Assembly: GCA_947502885.1 (NCBI GenBank)
Contig: CANNBP010000003.1
Location: 124,001 to 188,000, forward strand
DNA: 64,000 bases
From: an uncultured Aquimarina sp.
Lineage (GTDB): Bacteria; Bacteroidota; Bacteroidia; Flavobacteriales; Flavobacteriaceae
Reading direction: 5' to 3'
Each line of letters opens with the position of its first letter. Positions within the stretch are counted from its first letter, which is position 1. Both the position numbers and the translations under genes were made by a program. The notes under the pieces are model-generated. The model was not told the DNA's origin. It made no database searches and saw only the letters and a program-made list of their open reading frames with translations. Positions 26,539 through 35,792 of this stretch are shown in pieces.

Positions 26539-29391
26539 TTACTTACTCAAATACATTTTTCGTCTTGAATATAGATCATAAAATTGATCATCTTTAAGAT
26601 CATCTATAAATAGAATACTCTCTCCAGTACTCTTCATTTCTGGTCCTAACTTTTTATTCACATTAGGAAACTTATTAAACGAAAATACTGGCTGTTTGAT
26701 AGCATATCCCTCTAAATACGGGTTAAAATCAAAATCTGTTACCTTCTTCTCTCCTAGCATTACTTTTGTAGCAAAGTTAACATAAGGTTCTCCATAGGCC
26801 TTTGCTATAAAAGGAACTGTTCTAGAAGCCCTTGGGTTTGCTTCGATAATATAAACCATATCATCTTTAATAGCAAACTGAATATTAATAAGTCCTACTG
26901 TATTTAATGCTAGTGCAATTTTATGAGTATGGTCTTTAATTTGTTGCATTACAAATTCTCCTAGATTAAATGGAGGTAATGTCGAGTTTGAATCTCCAGA
27001 GTGTATTCCACATGGCTCGATATGCTCCATAATTCCTATAATATAAACATTCTCACCATCACATATTGCATCTGCTTCAGCTTCTATAGCTCCATCTAAA
27101 TAATGATCCAGTAATAGTTTATTATTTGGGATTTTACGTAGTAAATCAACAACATGTTCTTCTAACTCCTTTTTATTGATTACAATTTTCATTCCTTGAC
27201 CTCCTAATACATAAGATGGTCTTACCAGAATTGGAAAATCAAGTTTATCAGCTACCTTTAATGCTTCATCTGCCGTTTCTGCTGTATCAAACTCTGGATA
27301 TGGTATATTGTTCTCTTGTAATAATGTAGAAAAATGTCCTCTATCTTCGGCTAAGTCTAAAGATTGGTAGCTTGTACCAATAATCTTAATACCATAGCGA
27401 TCTAGTTTTTCTGCTAGTTTTAATGCCGTTTGACCACCTAGTTGTACAATAACACCTTCTGGTTTTTCATGTCTAATTATATCGTAGATATGTTCCCAAA
27501 ATACTGGTTCAAAATATAATTTATCTGCAACATCAAAATCTGTAGATACTGTTTCTGGATTACAATTGATCATAATCGTTTCGTAACCACACTCTGCAGA
27601 AGCCAATACACCATGCACACAACAGTAATCAAACTCTATCCCCTGTCCAATTCTATTTGGCCCAGATCCTAAAACAATAATCTTCTTTTTATCAGAAACC
27701 TCACTTTCATTAGAAACATAAACCTCTCCTTCTGCCGTTTCGACTTCTGCTTCAAAAGTAGAGTAATAATATGGTGTTTGTGCTTTAAATTCTGCAGCAC
27801 AAGTATCTACCAGTTTATATACCCTTTTTATTCCTAGTTCTTCTCTCTTTTTATATACTTCACTTTCATAACACTCTAGCATATGAGCGATTTGTCTATC
27901 TGCAAAACCTTTTTGTTTAGCTTCAAGAATTAAATCTTTGGTAAGTGATTGTATCGTATAAGTTGAAATTTCTTTTTCAAGCATGTATAATTCTTCATAC
28001 TGCTTTAAGAACCACATATCGATTTTTGTAATTTCATGAATTCTACTTAATGGTATTCCCATTTGTATGGCATCATAAATTGCAAATACTCTATCCCAAC
28101 TTGCATAAGTAAGCTTATCAATTACTTGATCATAGTCTTTATAGCCTTTACCATCTGCTCCTAGTCCATTTCTTTTAATCTCTAAAGACTGTGTTGCTTT
28201 ATGCAATGCCTCTTGGAAAGATCTTCCTATGGCCATTACCTCTCCTACAGATTTCATCTGAAGTCCAAGTGTACGGTCAGAACCTTCAAATTTATCAAAG
28301 TTCCATCTAGGTATCTTAACGATAACATAATCTAATGTAGGTTCGAATAATGCAGATGTAGATTTTGTGATCTGGTTATCTAATTCATCAAGATTATAAC
28401 CAATAGCCAATTTTGCTGCTATTTTTGCAATTGGATACCCTGTAGCCTTTGATGCTAATGCAGAAGAACGAGACACCCTTGGATTAATCTCAATAGCAAT
28501 AATATCTTCATTTTCATCTGGGCTTACTGCAAATTGCACATTACAACCTCCTGCAAAATCTCCTATACTACGCATCATATGGATAGCCATATCACGCATA
28601 CGTTGAAAAGTTTTGTCACTTAAAGTCATAGCCGGTGCTACAGTAATAGAATCTCCGGTATGAATCCCCATTGGATCCATATTTTCTATTGTACAGATAA
28701 TAACGACGTTATCATTATTATCACGTAATAACTCTAATTCATATTCTTTCCAACCGATTAGAGCTTTATCTATCATTACTTCATGAATTGGAGAAACCTC
28801 TAATCCACGAGTAAGTAGTTTATCAAAATCTTCTTCTTTATAGACAAAAGATGCTCCTGCTCCTCCAAGCGTATATGACGCTCTAATTACCAAAGGAAAG
28901 CCAAACTCTTGAGCTATTTCTTTTCCTTTTAAATAAGAGTTCGCAGTAGCCTGCGGTGCCATAGGAATCCCTATTTTTAACATCAGCTCTCTAAACTGCT
29001 CTCTATCTTCTGTTATATTAATTGCATCAATATCAACACCTATGATTTCTACATCAAAATCTTTCCAGATTCCTTTTTCATCGGCTTCGATACACAGATT
29101 AAGGGCTGTTTGCCCTCCCATAGTGGGCAATACGGCATCAATCTCAGGGTGCGCCTTTAATATTTCAATTATTGATTTTGTATTAAGCGGTTTAAGATAT
29201 ACATGATCTGCCATAGAAGGGTCAGTCATGATTGTCGCTGGATTCGAATTAATTAAAATTGTTTTGATTCCATCTTCTCGTAAAGAACGCAAGGCTTGTG
29301 TTCCTGAATAATCAAATTCGCACGCTTGACCAATCACTATTGGTCCAGACCCAATAAGAAGTATACTCTTTAGTTTTTCGTTTTTAGGCAT
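26539..29391 (-). CDS. carB: Carbamoyl-phosphate synthase large subunit
   Basis: Makes carbamoyl phosphate from bicarbonate, ammonia and two ATP for pyrimidine and arginine synthesis. The 950 residues hold two homologous ATP-grasp halves: GSGPIVIGQACEFDYSG near residue 13 and GSGPNRIGQGIEFDY near residue 575, each followed by metal-site and ATP motifs (EINPRVSRSSALASKATG; EANPRASRTVPFIAKAYG). It ends shortly after the second half and lacks the ~120-residue C-terminal MGS-like allosteric domain of the 1073-residue E. coli protein, so UMP/ornithine control through that domain is absent. This short form is usual in flavobacteria. carA is not in the window. Confidence 0.96.
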   Translation of the reverse strand: MPKNEKLKSILLIGSGPIVIGQACEFDYSGTQALRSLREDGIKTILINSNPATIMTDPSMADHVYLKPLNTKSIIEILKAHPEIDAVLPTMGGQTALNLCIEADEKGIWKDFDVEIIGVDIDAINITEDREQFRELMLKIGIPMAPQATANSYLKGKEIAQEFGFPLVIRASYTLGGAGASFVYKEEDFDKLLTRGLEVSPIHEVMIDKALIGWKEYELELLRDNNDNVVIICTIENMDPMGIHTGDSITVAPAMTLSDKTFQRMRDMAIHMMRSIGDFAGGCNVQFAVSPDENEDIIAIEINPRVSRSSALASKATGYPIAKIAAKLAIGYNLDELDNQITKSTSALFEPTLDYVIVKIPRWNFDKFEGSDRTLGLQMKSVGEVMAIGRSFQEALHKATQSLEIKRNGLGADGKGYKDYDQVIDKLTYASWDRVFAIYDAIQMGIPLSRIHEITKIDMWFLKQYEELYMLEKEISTYTIQSLTKDLILEAKQKGFADRQIAHMLECYESEVYKKREELGIKRVYKLVDTCAAEFKAQTPYYYSTFEAEVETAEGEVYVSNESEVSDKKKIIVLGSGPNRIGQGIEFDYCCVHGVLASAECGYETIMINCNPETVSTDFDVADKLYFEPVFWEHIYDIIRHEKPEGVIVQLGGQTALKLAEKLDRYGIKIIGTSYQSLDLAEDRGHFSTLLQENNIPYPEFDTAETADEALKVADKLDFPILVRPSYVLGGQGMKIVINKKELEEHVVDLLRKIPNNKLLLDHYLDGAIEAEADAICDGENVYIIGIMEHIEPCGIHSGDSNSTLPPFNLGEFVMQQIKDHTHKIALALNTVGLINIQFAIKDDMVYIIEANPRASRTVPFIAKAYGEPYVNFATKVMLGEKKVTDFDFNPYLEGYAIKQPVFSFNKFPNVNKKLGPEMKSTGESILFIDDLKDDQFYDLYSRRKMYLSK

Positions 29392-29475
29392 GTAATAACA
29401 GTTACTTTTTTACTAAAATAATAGGTTCTAATTCTATATTAATTTGGCTATACTTAAAAAAAATTATGAATTAGA

Positions 29476-29510
29476 TATAAAAAAAGGCGTTACCGTTAAA
29501 GTAACACCTT
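29476..29510 (-). terminator. Intrinsic terminator after rpmH
   Basis: Arms 29484-29493 and 29501-29510 pair with one wobble; read on the minus strand the stem is followed by a T run. It lies between rpmH and carB, so carB needs readthrough or its own promoter. Confidence 0.8.
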
Positions 29511-29534
29511 AAATATTTTTACTACACAATAACA

Positions 29535-29693
29535 TTAGTGTTTGTGTCTTAATTCTGAAGAAACAGATAGCTTCTTTCTTCCTTTAGCTCTTCTACGAGC
29601 TAATACCTTTCTTCCATTTACAGAAGCCATACGCTCTCTGAAACCGTGTTTGTTTTTTCTCTTTCTTTTCGATGGTTGAAACGTTCTTTTCAT
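29535..29693 (-). CDS. rpmH: 50S ribosomal protein L34
   Basis: A 52-residue, very basic protein that reads [19 protein letters not shown], then [19 protein letters not shown] and the end [13 protein letters not shown]. This is the complete L34 family sequence, including the conserved TFQPS and HGFR motifs. It has its own promoter (29769-29798) and terminator, and sits upstream of carB as is common in flavobacteria. Confidence 0.97.
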   Translation of the reverse strand: MKRTFQPSKRKRKNKHGFRERMASVNGRKVLARRRAKGRKKLSVSSELRHKH

Positions 29694-29768
29694 TGCTATC
29701 TATCTTTATAAATCTTCTTGAAATATCTAAATTTTAATCTTTTGAGCATCTCTCCTCAAAACTGCGGG

Positions 29769-29798
29769 CAAATATACAAAGAGTTTTTATTTTGACAA
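29769..29798 (-). promoter_or_regulatory. Promoter of rpmH, full Bacteroidota consensus
   Basis: On the minus strand TTG (29796-29798), a 19-bp spacer and TATATTTG (29769-29776) match the Bacteroidota housekeeping consensus TTG-N19-TAnnTTTG exactly. The leader to the rpmH start codon would be about 70 nt. Confidence 0.8.
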
Positions 29799-29831
29799 GT
29801 GTAAATATCAAATTTTTTTATTTGTTTTTAT

Positions 29832-29839
29832 TACCTTTG
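29832..29839 (+). promoter_or_regulatory. Candidate -7 element for the TPR protein gene
   Basis: TACCTTTG fits TAnnTTTG; transcription would start near 29845, 26 nt before the ATG. The -33 box is not evident. Confidence 0.4.
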
Positions 29840-29870
29840 CCCGTATTTAAAAATAATCTAAAAATTTTCA

Positions 29871-30386
29871 ATGTACAACAAAAATATAAAATTAGTAATT
29901 GCGGCCATTATTATTGGTGTTGCGGTATGGCAAATAATAGAAGGATATATAGGTAATGGTATTATGCTTATCTTATTATCAGCAATTTTTGTTTTTTTAT
30001 ATTTCAAGAACGAACTCATTTTATTAGCATTCTTAAGGTTACGTAAACAGGATTTTGATGGAGCAAAAAAATGGCTTGATAAAATAAAAGACCAAGAAGC
30101 AGCTTTGACTGTAAAACAGCAAGGGTATTACAATTACCTTTTGGGTATCATGTTATCGCAAACAAATATTACTCAAGCCGAAAAGCATTTAAAAAAGGCC
30201 ATTAAACTTGGGCTTTCTATGAATCAAGATCTTGCTGTTGCCAAACTTAACCTTGCTGGTATTGCTATGACCAAACGACGTAAAAGAGAGGCTCAAATAT
30301 TACTAACAGAGGCTAAGAAATTGGATAAACACAATATGCTGAAAGATCAAATCACAATGATGAAGCAGCAAATGAAGAAAATTTAG
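29871..30386 (+). CDS. Membrane-anchored TPR-like protein
   Basis: A 171-residue protein with two N-terminal membrane helices (LVIAAIIIGVAVWQIIEGYI and GIMLILLSAIFVFLYF) and a cytosolic or outside part of paired helices resembling two to three TPR units: RKQDFDGAKKWLDKIKDQEA, QGYYNYLLGIMLSQTNITQ, AEKHLKKAIKLG, AVAKLNLAGIAMTKRRKREA. A protein-binding role is likely from the fold; partners are unknown. Divergent from rpmH. Confidence 0.75.
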   Translation: MYNKNIKLVIAAIIIGVAVWQIIEGYIGNGIMLILLSAIFVFLYFKNELILLAFLRLRKQDFDGAKKWLDKIKDQEAALTVKQQGYYNYLLGIMLSQTNITQAEKHLKKAIKLGLSMNQDLAVAKLNLAGIAMTKRRKREAQILLTEAKKLDKHNMLKDQITMMKQQMKKI

Positions 30387-30576
30387 GCATACTAATTGCT
30401 TATAAAAACACGTTTACTATATATTCAAATACAATATATCTGTAAACTAACGTCAAAAATTATGATTTATCTAAGTATATTTTCGTAATTTTTATGGGGA
30501 ATGACGTAAAGTTTTATACCTAAAAAATGCTTTTTTGATGACATTACACTACATTAGCTGTCGTAATTTATTTATA

Positions 30577-31383
30577 ATGAAGAAATTATTAGTATTAATA
30601 ACACTTTTTTTATGTGTTGGTAATTCTTATTCGCAATTAGATAGAAAAATACCTTTCTCAGTAGCTATTTCTGCTCATATTGTAAAATATAACCAAAAAA
30701 TAGATGCTGCCTACCAAGATCAAGATATAGAACGTGCTGAGTTTTTATTTGATTCTTTGGTCACTAACCATCTTAACGGAACCTATATGGATAACTTTAG
30801 TGTTTACCCATTAAAAGGTGAAGCAATATCATTGGAAGAAGATTATGAAAAGCCTCTTTTCTTAATTACGTTTGCGTCATGGTGTGTACCTGGTATTGGC
30901 GAAATCCCAGCATTAAATGATCTTGCTGATAGATTTCATGACCAAATTGATTTTGTGGTTCTTTTCTGGGACAACAAAGAAAAACTTAAAGAAAAAGCCA
31001 AAGAATATTCTCAAAATGTACAGTTAGTTCATATTGACGAAAAGACAAACCAAGATTCATACATCATCAATAAGTTAAAACATGCACTGGGTTTTCCTAT
31101 GATGTATTTTATGGATAGTGATAAAAAAATACTAGACATAAGAAAAACAGCTGCTCATCATTCTAGCGAAACTCTTAACAATTCATATTCTATACACTTT
31201 AATTCTTTATCAAAAGGCGTTTCTCTTTTGGTAACAGATTTAGACCTTAAATCAATCAAAGCAGATGCAGAAGAAGAGAAAAAAGAAAAAGATAAAAGAA
31301 CTGATGAAGAAAGAAATATTGATGAAGAATATGAGCGCTATAAAAGAGAACAAGATTCTTTAAAAAACAACAGAAGACAATAA
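30577..31383 (+). CDS. Exported thioredoxin-fold protein with a single active-site cysteine
   Basis: From the ATG at 30577 (a start 14 codons earlier would delay the signal peptide) the protein has 268 residues. The signal peptide MKKLLVLITLFLCVGNSYS leads to a thioredoxin/redoxin domain: PLFLITFASWCVPGIGEIPALNDLADRF has Cys103 where TlpA/ResA proteins have CxxC, but the second Cys is replaced (WCVPG). The cis-Pro strand GFPMMYFMDSD is present. A charged, K/E-rich C-terminal tail of about 45 residues follows. It cannot be a dithiol oxidoreductase; a monothiol or structural role is likely. Confidence 0.8.
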   Translation: MKKLLVLITLFLCVGNSYSQLDRKIPFSVAISAHIVKYNQKIDAAYQDQDIERAEFLFDSLVTNHLNGTYMDNFSVYPLKGEAISLEEDYEKPLFLITFASWCVPGIGEIPALNDLADRFHDQIDFVVLFWDNKEKLKEKAKEYSQNVQLVHIDEKTNQDSYIINKLKHALGFPMMYFMDSDKKILDIRKTAAHHSSETLNNSYSIHFNSLSKGVSLLVTDLDLKSIKADAEEEKKEKDKRTDEERNIDEEYERYKREQDSLKNNRRQ

Positions 31384-31412
31384 CGGATTAGGTGTTCTTA
31401 AAAAGAAAAAAT

Positions 31413-31450
31413 TATAAAAATGATTTTACTTTCCTAAAATCATTTTTATA
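31413..31450. terminator. Convergent terminator overlapping the end of the TSUP gene
   Basis: Arms 31413-31428 and 31435-31450 pair perfectly over 16 A/T-rich bp around CTTTCC. The right arm encodes the last codons of the minus-strand TSUP gene, whose stop is at 31426-31428, so the hairpin overlaps coding sequence. It can serve both convergent genes. Confidence 0.6.
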
Positions 31451-31794
31451 GCAACAATTAAAAGAACACCTCCAAAAATCTTTTTTAATAGTGCTTGATT
31501 AATCGAAATAGCCAATTTACTTCCTAAGTAACCTCCAATAATAAATGTTATAGCAATTATAATTGCATATTTCCAATTTACAAACCCTTCTTGATAATAA
31601 TTATAAGCAGCCAATAAGGTAACAGGAACAGCTAATACTGCCAAACTTGTACCTTGCGCTTCATGTTGAGAAAAATTTATCCACAAAATAAGCAAAGGAA
31701 TCATCACTACACTGCCTCCTATCCCCAATGTACCACTAAAGAAACCCGCAATTAAACCAATAAGAACTAAAGAAATAAGTATAGAAATATTCAT
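31426..31794 (-). CDS. Half-length TauE/SafE (TSUP, DUF81) membrane protein
   Basis: A 122-residue protein with four predicted helices. GFFSGTLGIGGSVVMIPLLIL is the TSUP signature, and GGYLGSKLAISINQALLKKIFGGVLLIVAIKMIL closes the repeat unit. Full TSUP proteins (~250 residues) contain two such units, so this is one repeat that would need to dimerise. Half-size members are frequent in Flavobacteriia, so this is probably not a truncation. Transport of sulfite, sulfoacetate or similar anions is known for the family; substrate here is unknown. Confidence 0.85.
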   Translation of the reverse strand: MNISILISLVLIGLIAGFFSGTLGIGGSVVMIPLLILWINFSQHEAQGTSLAVLAVPVTLLAAYNYYQEGFVNWKYAIIIAITFIIGGYLGSKLAISINQALLKKIFGGVLLIVAIKMILGK

Positions 31795-31988
31795 GCTTTA
31801 CAATAGATTATAAAACAGGTAAATCAGAATTTCAATACAGATAGATCGCTTATCATATCTCTAAAATCTAAAATAGCCCTGCGATTAGTATATCGCAAAG
31901 CTATTATTACTTTTACAAAAGACAAAAGAAAGCAAGACAATTATATTTCTTCTCAAAACAAACTAACCTCACTACAAAAACATACTTC

Positions 31989-32936
31989 TTATTGCCCTAC
32001 TCCAGTCTTATAATACCCTTCTCTAGGAATTTTAATTAGATACTCTTTTCGTGTAACATTATTCAAATGAGCCTCTCTTAGCCAAGGGTTATGAAGTTTA
32101 AGAATTTTATAATTTATATTGTATTGTTTAGCAAAAGCATTAAAATCTGTTATTGGTTCATCCACCAAAACGTTAAAAGTCGGTATATGCGTATACAAAT
32201 CTTCCTCACTAAAATTAAAACCATATCGCTTAGGATTGCTTAAAATTTCTTTTACAGCAACAATTCTAAAAACATATCGACCAGTTTCTTCTCCTAATAA
32301 AAGATCATAATATGTAGCAACATCTTGCTTTTTAAGTCTTCTACTAATACCTGCTCTCCCAGCATTATAAGCCGCTGCAGCCAAAGTCCATGATCCTAAA
32401 AGTTTTTTAGCACTCTTTAGGTATTTACAAGCAACCATAGTAGATTTTTCAATATGATATCTTTCATCAATATTTTGATTCACCTCTAGACCGTACTCTT
32501 TTCCTGTACCTTTTAATATTTGCCAAAAACCAGTTGCTCTTGCAGGCGATACTGCTTGTGTAAGACTACTCTCAATAACTGCCAAATATTTAAAATCATC
32601 AGGAACCCCTTGTTCTTTCAATATTGGTTCAATAATTGGGAAGTACTTGTTTGCTCTTTTAAACAACAATAATCCGTTTGATTGCCAGTATGTGTTAACC
32701 AACAATTCTCTATCCATTCGCTCTCTAATGTCAGGATTTTCTATAGGTACCAACTCGCCAGAAAAATTAAGATTATCAGGCATTGGTATCGCATAAACAT
32801 TATAATCATTAATTAATTTTTCTTCAAGCTTTTCTTGCGCTAAAGGCTTTTGTGGATCACTTTGCGTTGCATTTACCAATATTCCAAAAGTAAACAGCAC
32901 GCCTAAAAAAACTAAGACTTTTTTTATCATTTTCAT
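31989..32936 (-). CDS. Membrane-bound lytic murein transglycosylase (MltD-like SLT domain)
   Basis: Cleaves peptidoglycan glycan strands in the periplasm. The 315-residue protein has a signal peptide (MIKKVLVFLGVLFTFGILVNA) and an SLT domain over about 95-230: catalytic E122 in YLAVIESSLTQAVSPARATGFWQI, then GKEYGLEVN and the AAAAYNAG motif. The C-terminal part (PTFNVLVDEPITDFNAFAKQYNI) resembles one LysM-like linker as in MltD. It stands alone, with about 190 bp of AT-rich sequence on its downstream side. Confidence 0.92.
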   Translation of the reverse strand: MKMIKKVLVFLGVLFTFGILVNATQSDPQKPLAQEKLEEKLINDYNVYAIPMPDNLNFSGELVPIENPDIRERMDRELLVNTYWQSNGLLLFKRANKYFPIIEPILKEQGVPDDFKYLAVIESSLTQAVSPARATGFWQILKGTGKEYGLEVNQNIDERYHIEKSTMVACKYLKSAKKLLGSWTLAAAAYNAGRAGISRRLKKQDVATYYDLLLGEETGRYVFRIVAVKEILSNPKRYGFNFSEEDLYTHIPTFNVLVDEPITDFNAFAKQYNINYKILKLHNPWLREAHLNNVTRKEYLIKIPREGYYKTGVGQ

Positions 32937-33003
32937 TTCTTAAGTAGGTTTTGATTTTATTGGGGAATAAAATTTATCTCACAATATAACGTAAAAAGTT
33001 ATA

Positions 33004-33675
33004 TCAATGCAAGTTATCTTCAATTATTTCGGGTAAATTTTCATTAAACCACCTTGCTCTGTTTATTATCATAACATGAGTTCCCCCATTAACCACAATG
33101 CTATTTTTGATATTACGTATAGGAAAAACAATATCTTTATTGCCATGAATATGAACAAGTTTTGCTGGTATTTCTTGCTGTTCCCAACACAAAAGTTTTT
33201 CTATAGCCCAATCCAAATACACCTTATCTTTTACAGATAAGTATTTTTGATACAATGCGGCCCTTTTTTTAGCAAAATCACCAACCGCCAGTTTTTCCCA
33301 ATTTCCAATTTTTGACACTATTCGGGTTGGTAATAATTTATACATTTTTGTCTTTTGCATAAATTTCATTCTCCTTGGCAATTCCCCTCTATGCTTCACA
33401 CTTGATACAATAACAACCATTTTAGGGTTTATTATTTTACTCATCTCTTGCACCATTACACCACCAAATGAAACCCCAATTAAAATACAATCTTTATGCT
33501 CTATTTCTTGACACATCCTTTGTGCATATGCTTTCAAAGTTTCTTTCTTCTGAGGGATTTTCCAAGGTAAGGTTTTGCATACATATTTATCCTCAGGTAA
33601 CTTTACGTATTCAAAAATCGAAACATCTGCAGCCAATCCTGGAACAAAATAAATATAGTTAACTTCCTGCTTCAT
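33004..33675 (-). CDS. Alpha/beta hydrolase
   Basis: From the ATG at 33675 the protein has 223 residues and begins in the first beta-strand (MKQEVNYIYFVPGLAADVSIF). The nucleophile elbow is GVSFGG, the acid is the Asp of HGNKDIVFPI and the base the His of NGGTHVMII. An upstream start at 33735 would add a basic 20-residue extension outside the fold, so it is rejected. The small size and missing lid suggest a minimal esterase; substrate unknown. Confidence 0.85.
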   Translation of the reverse strand: MKQEVNYIYFVPGLAADVSIFEYVKLPEDKYVCKTLPWKIPQKKETLKAYAQRMCQEIEHKDCILIGVSFGGVMVQEMSKIINPKMVVIVSSVKHRGELPRRMKFMQKTKMYKLLPTRIVSKIGNWEKLAVGDFAKKRAALYQKYLSVKDKVYLDWAIEKLLCWEQQEIPAKLVHIHGNKDIVFPIRNIKNSIVVNGGTHVMIINRARWFNENLPEIIEDNLH

Positions 33676-33982
33676 AGGTATTTTAACAAGGATAATTACT
33701 TTTAAAGCCCTAATTTTCTTATCTTTGCACATCAAAATTATAGTATTCTCTTTACAGAAAAAAGTAAACAGCGTATTTATTTCTATAATTAGAGAGAATT
33801 CTAACGCTAAATAAATCTAGTTTCCAAAGCGTAAATGATCGAAATTTAATTGGAATATTCGATCAATTTTAAGCTTGTTTTTTTTTTAAAACTAAACACA
33901 AGCTTATCGTTATGTATTAGATTTAATAAGGTTTTTAATCCTTATCAAATATTTTTATTAAATACCTCTTAATATTAAAAAT
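33676..33982. other. Structured intergenic region of 307 bp
   Basis: No gene is visible. A TATCTTTG (-7-like) element at 33720-33727 points right, towards the gene at 33983. Downstream lie two inverted repeats: GATCGAA (33837-33843) with TTCGATC (33858-33864), and AAGCTTGT (33871-33878) with ACAAGCTT (33898-33905), the latter containing a run of 12 T. If the promoter is used, the gene at 33983 has a leader of about 250 nt containing a terminator-like hairpin. Confidence 0.4.
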
Positions 33983-34294
33983 ATGGAGAACATAAGTGCA
34001 ATTGAATTAGAAATCAATGATAACGAATTTCTAAGACAGTTCGAAACCACGATTAATGGTGAAAAAGCAAAAATCGAGTATGCATTACAAGAAAGAAAGA
34101 TTTTTCTCACCAAACTTATAATGAATGAAGAACACCTTGAAAAAGGTTATGAAGAAGATTTTATTATTGCAGTATTTAACATTATAGAAGAACGAAATAT
34201 TAGGCTCGTTCCTACTAGTCCAATTATTGCTAAGTTTATGAGAAAAAACAAAAGGAAATACAAAAATTTACTTCCAGTAGGAATAAACATATAG
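33983..34294 (+). CDS. Small GNAT-like N-acetyltransferase domain protein (YjdJ type)
   Basis: A 103-residue protein with the short GCN5-like pattern: IEYALQERKIFLTKLIMNEEHLEKGYEEDFIIAVFNIIEERNIRLVPTSPIIAKFMRKNKRKY. This corresponds to the C-terminal half of a GNAT fold and is the usual length of the YjdJ group, so it is complete. Cofactor use is unproven. Preceded by the structured region and followed by a shared terminator. Confidence 0.8.
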   Translation: MENISAIELEINDNEFLRQFETTINGEKAKIEYALQERKIFLTKLIMNEEHLEKGYEEDFIIAVFNIIEERNIRLVPTSPIIAKFMRKNKRKYKNLLPVGINI

Positions 34295-34315
34295 CAATCA
34301 ACTGATTTGATACAA

Positions 34316-34346
34316 CTAAAAAATCTGCCTCGTGCAGGTTTTTTAG
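34316..34346. terminator. Bidirectional terminator between the GNAT gene and mtaB
   Basis: A 13-bp stem with one wobble (34316-34328 with 34334-34346) around CTCGT, flanked by A and T runs. Confidence 0.85.
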
Positions 34347-34348
34347 TA

Positions 34349-35659
34349 TTACATAAAATCAAACCTTACCATACCATCATCATCTATAGATGTAAGCTTT
34401 ACTTGATGTATTGTATTAACATATGAAGGATTCCATGGAGCTTTAACTTTAACATAGTTTTCAGTAAATCCATGAATATACCCCTCTTTATTTTCTGACT
34501 CAAATAACACCGTTCTTTCCGAACCTATTTGACTTTCATAAAACGCTCTTCTTTTCTTTACCGACAAACCTCTTAACATTTTACTCCTTTTCTTTCGCGC
34601 ACTTTGCGAAACCACACCATCTAATTCTGCAGCAACGGTATTATCCCTTTCTGAATATGTAAATACGTGTAAATAAGAAATATCAAGCTCTGATAAAAAA
34701 TTATAGGTATCTAAGAAATGATCATCTGTTTCTCCCGGAAAACCAACAATAACATCAACCCCTATACAAGCATCTGGCATAACCGTTTTTATTCTTTTCA
34801 CCCTATCTACATATAGATCACTTAAATATCGACGCCTCATCAATTTTAAAATCTCATCATTCCCTGATTGTAAAGGAATATGAAAATGAGGAACGAAAGT
34901 TCTAGACTTTGAAACAAAATCAATAGTCTCATTTTTAAGTAAATTAGGCTCGATTGAAGAAATTCTTAACCTTTCAATACCATCTACATCGTCAAGCGCT
35001 CGGACCAATTCAAAAAAAGTATGTTCATGTTTTTTATTACCAAACTCTCCTTTACCATAATCCCCTATATTAACTCCTGTAAGAACTATTTCTTTGATTC
35101 CTTTCTCTGAAATTTCTTTTGCATTTTTTAATACATTTTGCAATGTATCACTTCTTGAAATCCCACGCGCAAGCGGTATTGTACAATATGTACACTTATA
35201 ATCACAGCCATCTTGCACTTTTAAAAAAGCTCTAGTACGATCACTAATAGAATAACTACCTACATAAAAATCTGCTTCTTCTATTTCGCATGAATGCACT
35301 TCGCCAAATTCATTTTTAGAGAGATCATTGATATAATCGGTAATCTTAAATTTCTCTGTAGCACCCAATACAAGATCCACACCATCAACAGCAACTAATT
35401 CTTCGGGTTTTAATTGAGCATAACACCCTACCGCAGCAACAAAAGCATCTGGATTTGCTTTTTGAGCTTGGCGCACAATTGTCTTAAATCTTTTATCGGC
35501 ATTCTCTGTTACCGAACAGGTATTCACAACATATATATCTGCTTTTTCAGAAAAATCTACGCGATCAAAGCCTTCATCTGTAAAATTTCTAGCTATAGTA
35601 GACGTCTCTGAAAAATTCAGTTTACATCCCAATGTATAAAAAGCTACTTTTTTTTTCAT
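34349..35659 (-). CDS. mtaB: tRNA t6A37 methylthiotransferase
   Basis: Radical-SAM enzyme that adds a methylthio group to t6A37 of tRNAs reading ANN codons. The 436-residue protein has an N-terminal MTTase domain with three cluster Cys (C12 in TLGCKLN, C48 in VNTCSVT, C79 in VGCYAQ), the radical SAM CxxxCxxC at C152/C156/C159 (DGCDYKCTYCTIP), and a C-terminal TRAM-like domain with VLFESENKEGYIHGFTENYVKV. The TLGCKLN start and DKRF segment are typical of MtaB rather than MiaB or RimO. Confidence 0.94.
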   Translation of the reverse strand: MKKKVAFYTLGCKLNFSETSTIARNFTDEGFDRVDFSEKADIYVVNTCSVTENADKRFKTIVRQAQKANPDAFVAAVGCYAQLKPEELVAVDGVDLVLGATEKFKITDYINDLSKNEFGEVHSCEIEEADFYVGSYSISDRTRAFLKVQDGCDYKCTYCTIPLARGISRSDTLQNVLKNAKEISEKGIKEIVLTGVNIGDYGKGEFGNKKHEHTFFELVRALDDVDGIERLRISSIEPNLLKNETIDFVSKSRTFVPHFHIPLQSGNDEILKLMRRRYLSDLYVDRVKRIKTVMPDACIGVDVIVGFPGETDDHFLDTYNFLSELDISYLHVFTYSERDNTVAAELDGVVSQSARKKRSKMLRGLSVKKRRAFYESQIGSERTVLFESENKEGYIHGFTENYVKVKAPWNPSYVNTIHQVKLTSIDDDGMVRFDFM

Positions 35660-35792
35660 AAAATTCCAGTGTCATTTCTGCAAAGACAGAAAACTCTTTA
35701 TATTTACCCATATCCAAAACTCAAAAATATTGAGTCGCTTTAGAATAAATTTTTAGGGTGCAAATATACCAACAATAATTCGTTTACTAAAA

